Notes: generated by a model from the sequence alone, not told the origin. Shown: positions 8,857-20,408, counted from the stretch's first letter. The stretch: DNA of 64,000 nucleotides from Halobacillus halophilus (GCF_020171985.1 NZ_JAIVAL010000001.1:248001-312000), one strand, 5' to 3'. Made by a program: numbers and translations.

Positions 8857-9161
8857 TGGCTTTTGGGGTGAAAAGAAAGGAATTAGTTGACTGGAAAAGA
8901 AAAGTAGAGAGAGGGGAAATAGCGTTTTTAACTCACTTCTGGCTTGATGATCGGTTCCCGGGGTGCGATACGGTTACTAAAGTGGGCTGTTCTGATATTG
9001 AGAAATTAACTCAATGGGGAGCTCAATATGGGCTTAATGCCCGTTGGATTCATCATGATCCGCGCTTTCCTCACTTCGATTTATTTGGGGACCACCAATA
9101 TAAAATCTTAATGAAAGAACAAAAATGGGAACATATTGAACGCTTCAATCTAAGTCCTTAA
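8856..9161 (+). CDS. yneQ: Conserved protein of unknown function YneQ
   Basis: 101 residues, soluble, aromatic-rich and well conserved in Bacillaceae by my recognition of its sequence (FWLDDRFPGCDTVTKVGCSD, WIHHDPRFPHFDLFGDHQ). The start codon overlaps the stop of yneP (TAATG). The two cysteines and several histidines could form a metal site, but this is speculation. It closes the operon and is followed by a terminator. Confidence 0.82.
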   Translation: MAFGVKRKELVDWKRKVERGEIAFLTHFWLDDRFPGCDTVTKVGCSDIEKLTQWGAQYGLNARWIHHDPRFPHFDLFGDHQYKILMKEQKWEHIERFNLSP

Positions 9162-9172
9162 TTTTGTTGTGG

Positions 9173-9197
9173 AGCTGCCCTTTTGGGGCGGCTTTTT
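9173..9197 (+). terminator. Terminator of yneQ
   Basis: An 8-bp stem with one G-U pair, loop TTTT, and a T7 tract. Confidence 0.85.
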
Positions 9198-9231
9198 TTA
9201 TCCAAAAGAAGGGAACTTCGTAATAGATGAA

Positions 9232-9271
9232 GAAAAACCAGAAACTCAGCTTAGAGCTGAAGAGTTTCTGG
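9232..9271 (-). terminator. Terminator of yneR (minus strand)
   Basis: A 10-bp outer stem (9238-9247 with 9262-9271) with an inner AGCT pairing and a T tract on the minus strand at 9232-9237. It lies 13 bp after the yneR stop. Confidence 0.85.
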
Positions 9272-9284
9272 TTTGATGTAAGGA

Positions 9285-9572
9285 CTATTGGTACTGGAAG
9301 TCTGGTTCTTCCCATTTAGAGCTGAATTCTACTTGTAATGAGTGTCCTCCGAAGTACCATTCATCATCTTCCTCTATAAAATAAGTGATCTTTCCAACTT
9401 TTGTTTCCGCAATAGGTTCAGATGGTTCTTCTATGCGAATTGCTAAAGAAAATCCTGGCTGGAGACCACCTGTTCCTCCATAACGGACATAAAATCGAAG
9501 GTTTGTATTGTCATCTACATCTAGTTCTTCTTCATACCATTTAGCTGCTTCTTCTGTGACGGTAAGATCCAT
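9285..9572 (-). CDS. yneR: HesB/IscA-like protein YneR
   Basis: 95 residues with the HesB/YadR fold signature (LTVTEEAAKWYEEEL, RFYVRYGGTGG, FSLAIRIEEP) but no cysteine at all. It therefore cannot bind an Fe-S cluster in the usual A-type way; this is normal for the YneR subgroup. Start ATG 9572 follows AGAAGGAGTT. It is transcribed opposite to yneP-yneQ. Function unknown. Confidence 0.86.
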   Translation of the reverse strand: MDLTVTEEAAKWYEEELDVDDNTNLRFYVRYGGTGGLQPGFSLAIRIEEPSEPIAETKVGKITYFIEEDDEWYFGGHSLQVEFSSKWEEPDFQYQ

Positions 9573-9651
9573 TCATTATTCAACTCCTTCTATTCTATGG
9601 TCGTCTTATATGATGTATCCGGAAATAGGTATAGATAAACCTAATAAAATA

Positions 9652-9683
9652 GAAAGACAATCACCTACAGATGGTTGTCTTTC
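9652..9683 (-). terminator. Terminator overlapping the end of yidD
   Basis: A 12-bp stem with one G-U pair (9652-9663 with 9672-9683). The minus-strand downstream sequence is T-rich (TTTCTATTTTATT). It overlaps the yidD stop codon. Confidence 0.65.
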
Positions 9684-9901
9684 TTATCTTTATCAGGAAC
9701 CGGATCAAAACCACCTTTATGAAAAGGATGGCATTTCAAAATCCGCTTAATGGTCAAATAAGCCCCTTTTAAAAAACCAAACCTCTTGAAGGCCTCCAGC
9801 CCATACTCGGAACAAGTCGGTTGGAAACGGCAGCTGGGAGGGAAGAAAGGGCTGATTCCTTTACGATAAAATTTTATAAGTGCAATCATGACACTTTTCA
9901 T
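9665..9901 (-). CDS. yidD: Membrane protein insertion efficiency factor YidD
   Basis: 78 residues with the YidD signature: an amphipathic N-terminus ([16 protein letters not shown]), [21 protein letters not shown] with its conserved cysteines, and [16 protein letters not shown]. YidD lies at the inner membrane face and assists YidC/Sec-dependent insertion. It ends in a charged DKDKKDNH tail. It is 11 bp downstream of folE2 on the same strand, so the two are probably cotranscribed. Confidence 0.95.
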   Translation of the reverse strand: MKSVMIALIKFYRKGISPFFPPSCRFQPTCSEYGLEAFKRFGFLKGAYLTIKRILKCHPFHKGGFDPVPDKDKKDNHL

Positions 9902-9912
9902 AAAATAAGCCC

Positions 9913-10845
9913 TTATTCAATCTCTTGTTTTTTATCATAACTTAGAGTGGCTACTGCATCGTGCAGATGGATAGATTCTTCATTTCGACAAGTTACACTA
10001 AAGGCTTCCACAAATTCATATTCATATAAATCAGCTGCAACCAAACGAACAATGTCTTCTACAAAACGAGGATTCTCATAAGCTTGCTCCGTAACCATTT
10101 TTTCATCTGGTCTTTTTAAAACGGGGTGAATGCGGGCACTTGCATTACTTTCGGCAGCCTCAAGCAAAGCGGCTTTCCAGTCAATTTTCTGTTCGTCGAA
10201 ATCATCCGTTAAGGTAACAGTCATAGATACATTTCCTCGCTGGTTATGGGCGCTGTACTCACTGATTTCTTTTGAACAAGGACAAAGAGTCGTAATTTTG
10301 CCCGTTAACGTAACGGTAACATCATGCCCGGTTTCTTCTTTATATTCATCACGGATGGTAGCATCTGCATAGTTCATACCAGTAAGATCTGAATAAGGCC
10401 CTTTTCTTTCAAAGAACCAGGGGAAATGTACTTCCACTTCAGCATCTTTTTGTTTTAAACGACCAGCAAGTTCCTCGGTAAAACCTTTCAAAGTCGCAAT
10501 ATCAATGGCAAATCCTTCGTTGTGATATTTATCTAATTGTTCAGTGAAGCGGCTCATATTCGTGCCTTTGCTTCCTTTCATAATGGAGGAGCCAAAGGAG
10601 AACGTGCCAATCGTTGTCTGAATTTCCGGCGTCAGTTTGCTTGGAATACGAATAGGATGCTTGACGTTTGAAATTCCTACCATATCGATATCAAAAAGGA
10701 AATCTTTTTTCGAATTTTGTAAATCAGCCATTTTATCTTTATCCACCGGTTTGGTACGTGGACCTGGTTTCACAGATCCAAATAATTGGTGGCGTTCTTC
10801 TTTGGAAGGTAATTGCTTATTATGGTTTAGTTCAGTTTTGTTCAT
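9913..10845 (-). CDS. folE2: GTP cyclohydrolase IB (FolE2)
   Basis: 310 residues, the usual length for type IB. It makes dihydroneopterin triphosphate from GTP, the first step of folate synthesis. Key motif [20 protein letters not shown] near residue 185 carries the metal-ligand cysteine and the catalytic region; [15 protein letters not shown] and [10 protein letters not shown] are further family blocks. FolE2 enzymes can use metals other than Zn, and in Bacillus subtilis folE2 is induced under zinc limitation by Zur. I looked for a Zur box upstream (10846-10930) and did not see one. The ATG follows AAAGGAG. Confidence 0.95.
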   Translation of the reverse strand: MNKTELNHNKQLPSKEERHQLFGSVKPGPRTKPVDKDKMADLQNSKKDFLFDIDMVGISNVKHPIRIPSKLTPEIQTTIGTFSFGSSIMKGSKGTNMSRFTEQLDKYHNEGFAIDIATLKGFTEELAGRLKQKDAEVEVHFPWFFERKGPYSDLTGMNYADATIRDEYKEETGHDVTVTLTGKITTLCPCSKEISEYSAHNQRGNVSMTVTLTDDFDEQKIDWKAALLEAAESNASARIHPVLKRPDEKMVTEQAYENPRFVEDIVRLVAADLYEYEFVEAFSVTCRNEESIHLHDAVATLSYDKKQEIE

Positions 10846-10984
10846 AGTAAAAGACTCCTTTCAGGCCTTCATTTCTAAGTCAAAGTATACAATATGTAAA
10901 TCTATTTATACAATTTAATGCTTTTATTAATGTGTTGGTAAAAACAGGATAGAACCTGTCCCCATGGTTGTTTTACTATCGTTT

Positions 10985-11023
10985 CCACAAAAAAGGAGGT
11001 CTATGCTTTTTAGCACAGACCTC
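10985..11023 (-). terminator. Terminator of plsY
   Basis: An 11-bp stem with one mismatch (10996-11006 with 11013-11023) and a minus-strand T6 tract. It lies 13 bp after the plsY stop. Confidence 0.88.
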
Positions 11024-11035
11024 GTGAAAAGCAGG

Positions 11036-11617
11036 TTACATCCAAGTGATTTTTGGTTCCGTTTTGTTCATAATCCTTTTAATGTTCGATCGATGACGGT
11101 AGATCACGAATAGCGTGAAAAGAGTAATGACAATGGTCAACCCGAAATCCCGGGCGATAAGAGTAGCCACTATCCCGACGACACCACTGATCATAGAAGA
11201 TAGAGATACATATTTACTAATGTATAAAGCCAGGAAGAAAGTGGCTAATAGTATAAAGAAAATGATAGGATTAACTCCCAATATCACGCCTGCGGACGTG
11301 GCAACAGCTTTTCCGCCTTTAAAACCTGCAAAGATTGGGTACATATGACCAATCACGGCAAAAATCCCGATGATTAGGGTAATGACTTCAGCTCCAAACA
11401 GTAAAGGAAGGACGGTTGCAAATGTCCCTTTAAGGATATCCGCTGAAGTTACAATTAAACCTGCTTTAATACCTAATACACGAAAAGTGTTGGTCCCACC
11501 CAAATTACCGCTTCCGTGCTCTCTGATATCTGTATCATAGCCATATTTCCCTATTATCAGACCTGATGGAATGGACCCAAGCAAGTACGCGATAATAGCA
11601 AATAAAGCGTATTCCAT
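11036..11617 (-). CDS. plsY: Acyl-phosphate:glycerol-3-phosphate acyltransferase PlsY
   Basis: 193 residues from ATG 11617, chosen because AAGGAG is nine bases upstream; the ATG at 11626 sits directly on that site. A five-helix membrane enzyme that transfers the acyl group from acyl-phosphate to glycerol-3-phosphate, the first step in phospholipid synthesis. The three conserved cytoplasmic motifs are present: [29 protein letters not shown] and [21 protein letters not shown]. Corresponds to yneS at this locus, divergent from the Opu genes. Confidence 0.96.
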   Translation of the reverse strand: MEYALFAIIAYLLGSIPSGLIIGKYGYDTDIREHGSGNLGGTNTFRVLGIKAGLIVTSADILKGTFATVLPLLFGAEVITLIIGIFAVIGHMYPIFAGFKGGKAVATSAGVILGVNPIIFFILLATFFLALYISKYVSLSSMISGVVGIVATLIARDFGLTIVITLFTLFVIYRHRSNIKRIMNKTEPKITWM

Positions 11618-11908
11618 GCCGCTCATCTCCTTCGTTGCTTTATTCTATTTTACCATGAGAGATTTGATGAAAGAACCCGGCAGCTTCATTGTAAAGATTA
11701 AACGTATAGATTTAAGCAATTAAAGTTATTTTCAATTTACGATTAATAGATCAGAACTTATGTATTAAAATTCCTAGTTGTAACAACTTCCTATTATACC
11801 AATTCATAACCGTGTGACAAGAAGTTTCTCGCAAAGTTCCAGTAAGGAGAAGATATAAAAAATAATTTCTCAATGTGTTCTGAATGATTTCGAATCTTTG
11901 CAATATGT

Positions 11909-11937
11909 TTGAAATTGTGGAATTGTGGAAATATAAA
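11909..11937 (+). promoter_or_regulatory. Sigma-A type promoter of the Opu transporter
   Basis: TTGAAA (11909-11914) and TATAAA (11932-11937) are separated by exactly 17 bp, 36 bp upstream of the ATG. The spacer holds a tandem octamer ATTGTGGA (11914-11921 and 11922-11929), a possible operator half-site pair. The rest of the 355-bp intergenic region (11618-11908) is AT-rich and shows nothing else I can name. Confidence 0.7.
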
Positions 11938-11972
11938 ATTCATATTTTATTAGATTAAAGAGGGGGAAGACC

Positions 11973-13037
11973 ATGATTACGTTTAAAGACGTAACAAAGA
12001 CGTATCCTGACGGGACCACAGCTCTGAAAGACATTGCGTTGCACGTAAATGACGGGGAGCTGTTAACGCTAATTGGTCCCAGTGGCTGCGGTAAGACTAC
12101 AATGATGAAGATGATTAACCGATTGATCCATCCTACAGAAGGGTCGATAACTATACATAATAAAGATATTCGCGAATATAACATTCACGAGCTCCGCTGG
12201 AATATTGGTTATGTATTACAGGAAATTGCTTTGTTTCCTCATATGACGATAGAAGAGAACATATCTATTGTTCCTGAAATGAAGAAGTGGAAAAAGAAAG
12301 ACCTTTCTAACCGTATTGATGAACTGATGCGTATGGTAGGGTTAGATGCTGAAAAGCACCGGAAGCGGAAACCAAGCGAATTATCGGGCGGTCAACAGCA
12401 AAGGGTAGGAGTGATAAGGGCTCTGGCTGCTGATCCGGATATTATATTAATGGATGAACCGTTCAGTGCCCTGGATCCAATTAGTCGTGAGCAGCTACAG
12501 AAGGATATTCGACAGTTACAACAGGAAATTCAGAAGACAATTGTATTTGTGACTCATGATATGGATGAAGCTATGGCTCTAGGTGACAGAGTTTGCGTGA
12601 TGCAGGCTGGAGAGATTGTTCAATTAGACACTCCTCAGAATTTAATTCTAAATCCGGCAAATGAATTTGTGAAAGATTTCATAGGAAGCCGTAAAACTCC
12701 ATGGGAAACAGCGGTGGACGTCATTATGGACCGGACAAAAAATCAAATGTACCCTGTGGCAGAATTAGAGAAAGGAACAGTTCCTCATAAAGGAACATTT
12801 GCATTAAAAAATCCTGATGGTACCTATGCCACTGCGGTTCATGATGGCAAGACATTGGACCTTCCTGCTCTGGAAAATGGAATGACTTTAAAAGAGGCTA
12901 CAGCCGTTTTTGAAAAAACAGATTATCCAATGCTTCCTGTAGTTAAACAGGATCAGCTTCTAGGTACCCTCTCTTACAAAGATATCGTCTTTTATTTGAA
13001 AGAAAACCACCATGAAAAAGGGGTGGGACAGCTATGA
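11973..13037 (+). CDS. Compatible-solute-type ABC transporter, ATP-binding subunit (OpuCA/OpuFA-like)
   Basis: 354 residues: an ABC ATPase domain (Walker A GPSGCGKTT near residue 34, Q-loop VLQEIALF, signature LSGGQQQRVG, Walker B IILMDEP) followed by a C-terminal CBS-like region (SYKDIVFYLKENH near the end). This is the architecture of glycine betaine/choline/carnitine importers of the OpuA/B/C/F group. Its stop overlaps the start of the permease-binding protein gene by 4 bp (ATGA). In a halophile an osmoprotectant role is likely, but related EgtV-type ATPases serve ergothioneine uptake, so the substrate is open. Confidence 0.88.
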   Translation: MITFKDVTKTYPDGTTALKDIALHVNDGELLTLIGPSGCGKTTMMKMINRLIHPTEGSITIHNKDIREYNIHELRWNIGYVLQEIALFPHMTIEENISIVPEMKKWKKKDLSNRIDELMRMVGLDAEKHRKRKPSELSGGQQQRVGVIRALAADPDIILMDEPFSALDPISREQLQKDIRQLQQEIQKTIVFVTHDMDEAMALGDRVCVMQAGEIVQLDTPQNLILNPANEFVKDFIGSRKTPWETAVDVIMDRTKNQMYPVAELEKGTVPHKGTFALKNPDGTYATAVHDGKTLDLPALENGMTLKEATAVFEKTDYPMLPVVKQDQLLGTLSYKDIVFYLKENHHEKGVGQL

Positions 13038-14560
13038 ACCAATTTAAAGAGGTTTTTATTCAACGCCAGGATGTCTTACTCGAAAAGATTTGGGAACATT
13101 TACAGATCTCCATTATTGCTTTAGTGATTGCTACGCTTATTTCCGTACCTCTAGGATTACTATTATCTCGAAAGCACAAAGTTGCTGAACCGGTTATTGG
13201 GGTCACCGCGATTCTACAAACCATCCCGAGTCTCGCAGTCTTAGCGTTTTTAATTCCTTTGTTCGGTATTGGACAGACGCCTGCCGTTATTGCCTTAACA
13301 GCTTATGGCCTGCTGCCTATACTTAGAAATACGTACACAGGAATTAAAGAAGTAGATCCTGCTCTTAAAGAAGCAGCTACAGGGATGGGAATGAATTCTT
13401 TTCGCCGCTTATCCCGTGTAGAGTTACCACTTGCTATGCCGGTCATTATGGCGGGAATTCGTACGTCTATGGTTTTAATTGTAGGTACAACCACCATCGC
13501 TGCTTTAATTGGTGCTGGAGGTTTAGGTGATTTAATTCTTCTCGGACTTGACCGCGGAGGTGATGTGAACCTCATCCTTCTTGGAGCTGTACCAGCCGCT
13601 CTATTAGCTATTATATTAGATGTGATCCTCCGACTATTCGAGAGAACATCCGCCAAGTCTGGTTTTCGGTCTCTCGTAAGTCTTTTGGTTATTGCAGCAT
13701 TAATAGCTGTAGGTCCATTAGCGTTTGGCGGCAAGGCTAAAAATGATCTCGTGCTTGGAGCAAAATTAGGCTCGGAACCTGCTATTTTGATTAACATGTA
13801 TGAAATGCTCATTGAAGAAGAAACAGATCTTTCTGTAGGACTAAAACCAAACTTAGGGAAAACAGATCTTGTATTCAGTGCCTTACAGGAGGGCAGTATA
13901 GACATATATCCCGAATTTACAGGAACGGCTATCGTATCCTTGCTGGATGAACAGGCGAATAGCAATGAGCCGCAGGAAGTTTATCAGCAGGCTAAAGAGG
14001 GCATGGCTGAAACCTATGATATGGCGTTCTTAGAGCCTATGGAATTTAATAATACGTATGCTGTAGCTACTACACAGGAGCTTGCTGAAAGATACAACTT
14101 AGAATCGATTGGGGATTTAAAACAGGTGGAAGACCAGATCACTGCCGGTTTCACTCTTGAGTTCAATGATCGTCAGGATGGTTATCAGGGAATGAAAGAA
14201 GTATATGATTTAAATATTGATGAAGTGCGAACGATGGATCCGGGATTGCGTCAGGGCGCTATCAAAGATGGCAGTGTGGATATTATTGATGCATATGCCA
14301 CATCAGGATATATGGTAGACTTAAACTTGAAGGTTCTTGAAGATCCTGAGAACTTGTTCCCGCCTTACCAGGGCGCCCCCCTAATGAGGCAGGAGACTTT
14401 GGATAGATATCCTGAAGTAAAAGATGCTCTTAATCAATTAGGCGGAAAAATAACTGGTGATAAAATGCGTCAAATGAACTATGAAGTAGATTATGAAGAT
14501 CGAAGCCCTGAAGAAGTTGCACGCGAGTATTTAGTGAGCGAAGGCTTAATTGAAGAATAG
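13034..14560 (+). CDS. ABC transporter permease fused to substrate-binding domain (OpuFB/EgtU-like)
   Basis: 508 residues. The first 230 or so form a binding-protein-dependent permease (five to six membrane segments, EAA loop EAATGMGMNSFRRLSRVELPLAMPVI). The remaining 270 or so form an OpuAC-type binding domain that starts at KNDLVLGAKLGSEPAILINMYEML, with DIYPEFTGTA and DIIDAYATSG. The fusion tethers the receptor to the outer membrane face, so no separate lipoprotein is needed. The same fused layout occurs in OpuF (compatible solutes) and in EgtU/BilE (ergothioneine or bile-linked). Aromatic residues such as the Tyr in YPEFTG could take part in a quaternary-amine cage. Confidence 0.86.
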   Translation: MNQFKEVFIQRQDVLLEKIWEHLQISIIALVIATLISVPLGLLLSRKHKVAEPVIGVTAILQTIPSLAVLAFLIPLFGIGQTPAVIALTAYGLLPILRNTYTGIKEVDPALKEAATGMGMNSFRRLSRVELPLAMPVIMAGIRTSMVLIVGTTTIAALIGAGGLGDLILLGLDRGGDVNLILLGAVPAALLAIILDVILRLFERTSAKSGFRSLVSLLVIAALIAVGPLAFGGKAKNDLVLGAKLGSEPAILINMYEMLIEEETDLSVGLKPNLGKTDLVFSALQEGSIDIYPEFTGTAIVSLLDEQANSNEPQEVYQQAKEGMAETYDMAFLEPMEFNNTYAVATTQELAERYNLESIGDLKQVEDQITAGFTLEFNDRQDGYQGMKEVYDLNIDEVRTMDPGLRQGAIKDGSVDIIDAYATSGYMVDLNLKVLEDPENLFPPYQGAPLMRQETLDRYPEVKDALNQLGGKITGDKMRQMNYEVDYEDRSPEEVAREYLVSEGLIEE

Positions 14561-14570
14561 GAGGTAGAAT

Positions 14571-14984
14571 ATGACATTTAAAAATCCTTCACGCGAAAAA
14601 GTTGCGGAAGTTTTAAGAAATTCTAAAACGATTGCGGTCGTCGGTCTATCAGACAAGCCGCACCGCACTTCTTATCAAATCAGTAAAGCTATGCAGGAAG
14701 CGGGATACCGTATTATTCCTGTGAACCCAACCATCAGTGAAGCATTAGGTGAAAAAGCTGTGGCTCGATTAAGTGATATTACCGAACCTATTGATATCAT
14801 AAACGTGTTCAGAAGGTCAGAATTTCTTCCTGAAGTTGCTAAAGAGGCTTCTGCTATCCCTGCTCAAGCTTTTTGGGGGCAGCAAGGGGTTATTCACGAA
14901 GATGCTTACGACGAGTTAAAGGACAAAGATATGACCGTGATCATGGATGTTTGCATTAAAGTTGCCCATGCAGTTTATATGTAA
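14571..14984 (+). CDS. yneT: CoA-binding protein YneT
   Basis: 137 residues, a single Rossmann-type CoA-binding domain: TIAVVGLSDKPHRTSYQISKAMQEAG near residue 20, YRIIPVNP, and FWGQQGVIHEDAYD. The family resembles the N-terminal domain of succinyl-CoA synthetase alpha. Function is not established. It follows the Opu operon by 10 bp with its own GGAGGT site, so it may be cotranscribed; in Bacillus subtilis yneT also precedes parE. Confidence 0.88.
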   Translation: MTFKNPSREKVAEVLRNSKTIAVVGLSDKPHRTSYQISKAMQEAGYRIIPVNPTISEALGEKAVARLSDITEPIDIINVFRRSEFLPEVAKEASAIPAQAFWGQQGVIHEDAYDELKDKDMTVIMDVCIKVAHAVYM

Positions 14985-15007
14985 AAGAATATACTTTTTT
15001 TAAAAAA

Positions 15008-15034
15008 AATCCCTGTCTAAACAGGGGTTTTTTC
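15008..15034 (+). terminator. Terminator after yneT
   Basis: A 9-bp stem with one G-U pair and a T6 tract, about 25 bp after the yneT stop. Confidence 0.88.
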
Positions 15035-15107
15035 ATGTTGATATTAGAATAATGTTTGCGAAACCTTATAAAATCGCTACAATATAACAAGCAGCATTTT
15101 TTATTGA

Positions 15108-17135
<2,028 letters not shown>

Positions 17136-17150
17136 AAGGGGGATATTCTG

Positions 17151-19610
17151 TTGGCAGAGGCAGAGAAATATTTAGATTTACCATTGGAAGAAGTTCTTGG
17201 AGATCGTTTTGGACGGTACAGTAAATATATCATCCAGGAACGTGCTCTTCCCGATGCGAGGGACGGTTTAAAACCCGTACAGCGTCGTATTTTATTTGCA
17301 ATGCATCAGGAAAGAAATACACATGATAAGGCATACAGAAAGTCGGCTAAAACAGTCGGTACTGTAATTGGTAATTACCACCCGCACGGAGACTCTTCTG
17401 TTTATGAAGCGATGGTACGTCTAAGCCAAACGTGGAAATTACGAAAACCTCTCGTGGAAATGCACGGAAATAATGGAAGCGTGGACGGAGATCCGCCAGC
17501 CGCTATGCGTTACACCGAAGCCAGACTTTCCGCCATTTCATCCGAACTGCTGCGCGATATCGAAAAAGAAACCGTAGAATTCATACCAAACTTTGATGAC
17601 ACTATTGAAGAACCGACTGTTCTACCAGCTAAATTTCCAAATCTTCTTGTGAATGGTTCTACAGGTATTTCGGCAGGTTATGCCACTGAAATACCTCCGC
17701 ACAATCTCGGCGAGGTTATTGATGCCGTAATTATGAAGATTGATAAACCAAAAGCAGACGTACCTGAATTAATGACTAAGCTGAAAGGTCCTGACTTCCC
17801 GACCGGAGGAACGATTCAGGGTGTGGAAGGTATTCAGAAAGCGTATGAGAACGGAAAAGGAAAAATCGTACTTAGAGGACGTGCGGAAATACAGGAAGTC
17901 CGCGGTGGACGAGAGCAGATTGTCATTGATGAAATTCCTTTTGAAGTTAATAAAGCTACCATGGTTAAGCGTATGGATGAACTGCGTATTGATCGTAAGG
18001 TAGAGGGGATTTCGGAAGTACGAGACGAAACGGATCGGACTGGTCTCAGGGTCGTGATTGAACTGAAAAAAGATGCCAATAGTGAAGGTGTGCTTAACTA
18101 TCTTTATAAGCATACAGATCTTCAAATATCATATAGCTTTAATATGGTTGCTATTCATGATCGGACTCCTACACTCCTGAGTTTGCCAACGATGCTGGAT
18201 GCATATATATCCCACCAGAAGGAAGTTGTCACCCGTCAGGCCGTCTATGACTTGAACAAAGCTAAAAAGCGGGCGCATATTGTTGAGGGACTGATCAAAG
18301 CCATCTCGATTCTTGATGAAGTCATAGCGACCATTCGCGGCTCTAAAGACAAGCAAGATGCCAAACAGCAATTAATGAATCAGTATTCGTTTACAGAAGC
18401 TCAAGCAGAGGCCATCGTCACGCTTCAGCTTTATCGTTTAACGAATACGGATATTACGGCTCTTGAAGCGGAAGCGGACGAGCTTCGCAAGCGAATATCT
18501 TATTTAGAGAAATTACTCGCCAGTGAACATGAACTTATGAAAGTTATCAAGTCCGACCTTCGAAGCATGAAAAAACAATACAGCGAAGACCGGAGAACCA
18601 AAATAGAAAATGAAGTACAAGAACTTAAAGTGGATCTTGAAGTAACGGTGGCCAGCGAAGATGTACTTGTTTCTGTTACAAAAGACGGCTACCTGAAGCG
18701 TACAAGCCTTCGTTCATATGCGGCCTCTAACGGAGCAGATTTCGCTTCAAAAGAAGGCGATCATCTCTTAAGACTTCTTGAAATCAATACAACGGATACT
18801 ATTTTGCTGTTTACGAATCTCGGTAAATACCTGTTCCTGCCTGTTCATAAACTTCCAGACATCAGATGGAAGGATTTAGGTCAGTATATTTCGAACATTG
18901 TCCAGGTGGAGAAAGATGAGTTTATTGTGGAAGCGATCCCGGTCCGCGAATTCAATGAAGACCAGTATTTACTTTTCTTCACCAAAAACGGGATGGTAAA
19001 GAAAAGTGAATTGAAGCTGTATCAGGCTCAGCGACATTCTAAGGCTCTCGTAGCTATTAATCTAAAAGGAAATGATGAAGTAGTGGATGTGCACGTCACG
19101 GATGGTCATTCTGAAATCTTCATTGCCAGCAACAAGGCTTATGGTTTATGGTATTCTGAGGAAGAAGTTAATGCTGTGGGTCAGCGTGCTGCCGGGGTAA
19201 AAGCTATTCATTTGAAAGAAGAAGAAGAAGTTATTTCAGGGCAGATCTTCCAAAAAGATGAAGATCCTTCCGTATTTCTTTCTACGCATCGTGCTGCCGT
19301 TAAACGCATGCGTCTGAAAGAGTTTGAAAAGGCTTCTCGTGCTAAACGAGGTGTCATTATGCTGCGCGAATTAAAAAACAATCCTCACCGTCTGATTGAT
19401 GTTCATTTAGTTCAGCGAGATGATCAAGTGATATTGAAAACGGAAAAAGAGGTATCGATTACGTTGAACGTCATGGACTTCAAAGCTAACGACCGTTACA
19501 GTAACGGCTCTTATGTTATGGATACAGACCAGAACGGAAAAATATCCGAAGCATGGGTTAAGCCTGTTTATGAAAACCCGTTTCAATCTAAGGATCCGGA
19601 TAGCAATTAA
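17151..19610 (+). CDS. parC: DNA topoisomerase IV subunit A
   Basis: 819 residues, type IIA breakage-rejoining subunit. The active-site tyrosine is Y121 in AMRYTEARLS. The quinolone-determining region HPHGDSSVYEAMVRLSQ has Ser82 and Glu86, the residues usually found in susceptible strains. A C-terminal beta-pinwheel domain follows from about residue 500 (repeated strand blocks such as TILLFTNLGKYLFLPVHKLP). TTG start with GGGGGAT upstream, 15 bp after parE, so the pair forms one operon. Confidence 0.96.
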   Translation: MAEAEKYLDLPLEEVLGDRFGRYSKYIIQERALPDARDGLKPVQRRILFAMHQERNTHDKAYRKSAKTVGTVIGNYHPHGDSSVYEAMVRLSQTWKLRKPLVEMHGNNGSVDGDPPAAMRYTEARLSAISSELLRDIEKETVEFIPNFDDTIEEPTVLPAKFPNLLVNGSTGISAGYATEIPPHNLGEVIDAVIMKIDKPKADVPELMTKLKGPDFPTGGTIQGVEGIQKAYENGKGKIVLRGRAEIQEVRGGREQIVIDEIPFEVNKATMVKRMDELRIDRKVEGISEVRDETDRTGLRVVIELKKDANSEGVLNYLYKHTDLQISYSFNMVAIHDRTPTLLSLPTMLDAYISHQKEVVTRQAVYDLNKAKKRAHIVEGLIKAISILDEVIATIRGSKDKQDAKQQLMNQYSFTEAQAEAIVTLQLYRLTNTDITALEAEADELRKRISYLEKLLASEHELMKVIKSDLRSMKKQYSEDRRTKIENEVQELKVDLEVTVASEDVLVSVTKDGYLKRTSLRSYAASNGADFASKEGDHLLRLLEINTTDTILLFTNLGKYLFLPVHKLPDIRWKDLGQYISNIVQVEKDEFIVEAIPVREFNEDQYLLFFTKNGMVKKSELKLYQAQRHSKALVAINLKGNDEVVDVHVTDGHSEIFIASNKAYGLWYSEEEVNAVGQRAAGVKAIHLKEEEEVISGQIFQKDEDPSVFLSTHRAAVKRMRLKEFEKASRAKRGVIMLRELKNNPHRLIDVHLVQRDDQVILKTEKEVSITLNVMDFKANDRYSNGSYVMDTDQNGKISEAWVKPVYENPFQSKDPDSN

Positions 19611-19612
19611 AG

Positions 19613-19642
19613 AAAAGGCAGTCTCTATGGAGGCTGTCTTTT
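19613..19642 (+). terminator. Terminator of parEC
   Basis: A stem of about 13 bp with two G-U pairs, loop TATG, followed by TTTT. It begins 3 bp after the parC stop. Confidence 0.8.
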
Positions 19643-19747
19643 ACTATATTCTAAAAGTTCTTGACTACCAATATTTCCTTAGATTCGTTTGTATTTTCAA
19701 AAAATTATGCTAAAATGAATGTAAGTTCAGCGGATTGGGGATGGTGT

Positions 19748-20380
19748 ATGAGAGATTTAAAAGAAGACATAATTCAAACCTCGCTTGAATTATTTGATCG
19801 TTATGGTTTTCACGGCGTGAGTGTCAATCAAATAGTAGAATTATCCCGTACGTCTAAAGGCGGTTTTTACCATCATTTCAGCTCCAAAGACGAACTCCTT
19901 TTCGTCATTCACGATACCTTCATTACATATGTATTGAAAGAAGCTCAATCAGCTAATGTCACTCACTCTTCTCCTGTAAAAAAGATTCAGGCTATCATCC
20001 ATGCGTTTGTTCAAGTTTTCGATCTATACAAACCTCATATATCTGTTTTCTATCAGGAGAGTAATTATCTTAAACCTGAATACGAACGACAGATTAAGCA
20101 AAAACGGGATGAGTTTAAAAAGATGGTTTTTCAAGTCATCGAAGAAGGACAGGAGTCGGGCCATTTTCGCAAAGAACTGCCAGTGTCTATTACAGGTATG
20201 GCGATTCTGGGAATGGTGAATTGGATTTATAAGTGGTATAAACGGGATGGCCCACATTCGATCCATGAGATTTCAGATGTTTTCACGGATTTGATTTTGC
20301 ACTTTTTACTGGCCGGGAAAGAAGAGACGGATTACTTGAATCAACTGATCCACGTTCCTTTTTTTTATGAAAATAAGTAA
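19748..20380 (+). CDS. TetR-family transcriptional regulator
   Basis: 210 residues from ATG 19748, preceded by GGGGATGG. The N-terminal helix-turn-helix is typical: IIQTSLELFDRYGFHGVSVNQIVELSRTSKGGFYHHFSSKDELL (first about 50 residues). The C-terminal ligand domain is helical and aromatic-rich. It lies directly before the leucine/acyl-CoA degradation operon, and an 18-bp dyad stands between the two, so it is probably the repressor of that operon with an acyl-CoA as inducer. Its stop codon lies within a cre-like site. Confidence 0.9.
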   Translation: MRDLKEDIIQTSLELFDRYGFHGVSVNQIVELSRTSKGGFYHHFSSKDELLFVIHDTFITYVLKEAQSANVTHSSPVKKIQAIIHAFVQVFDLYKPHISVFYQESNYLKPEYERQIKQKRDEFKKMVFQVIEEGQESGHFRKELPVSITGMAILGMVNWIYKWYKRDGPHSIHEISDVFTDLILHFLLAGKEETDYLNQLIHVPFFYENK

Positions 20381-20389
20381 ACGCTTTCA
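20376..20389 (+). promoter_or_regulatory. cre site (CcpA) upstream of the acyl-CoA degradation operon
   Basis: AGTAAACGCTTTCA matches the Bacillus cre consensus TGWAAACGNTNWCA at every position but the first. It overlaps the stop codon of the TetR gene and lies 62 bp before the acyl-CoA dehydrogenase start. Repression of branched-chain and fatty-acid breakdown by CcpA when sugar is present would make sense. Confidence 0.7.
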
Positions 20390-20408
20390 TATATTTTTTT
20401 GACTACGT

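Noticed and set aside
10846-10930. Zur box upstream of folE2
   Set aside because: Searched because folE2 is Zur-controlled in Bacillus subtilis; no AAATCGTAAT-type dyad is visible.
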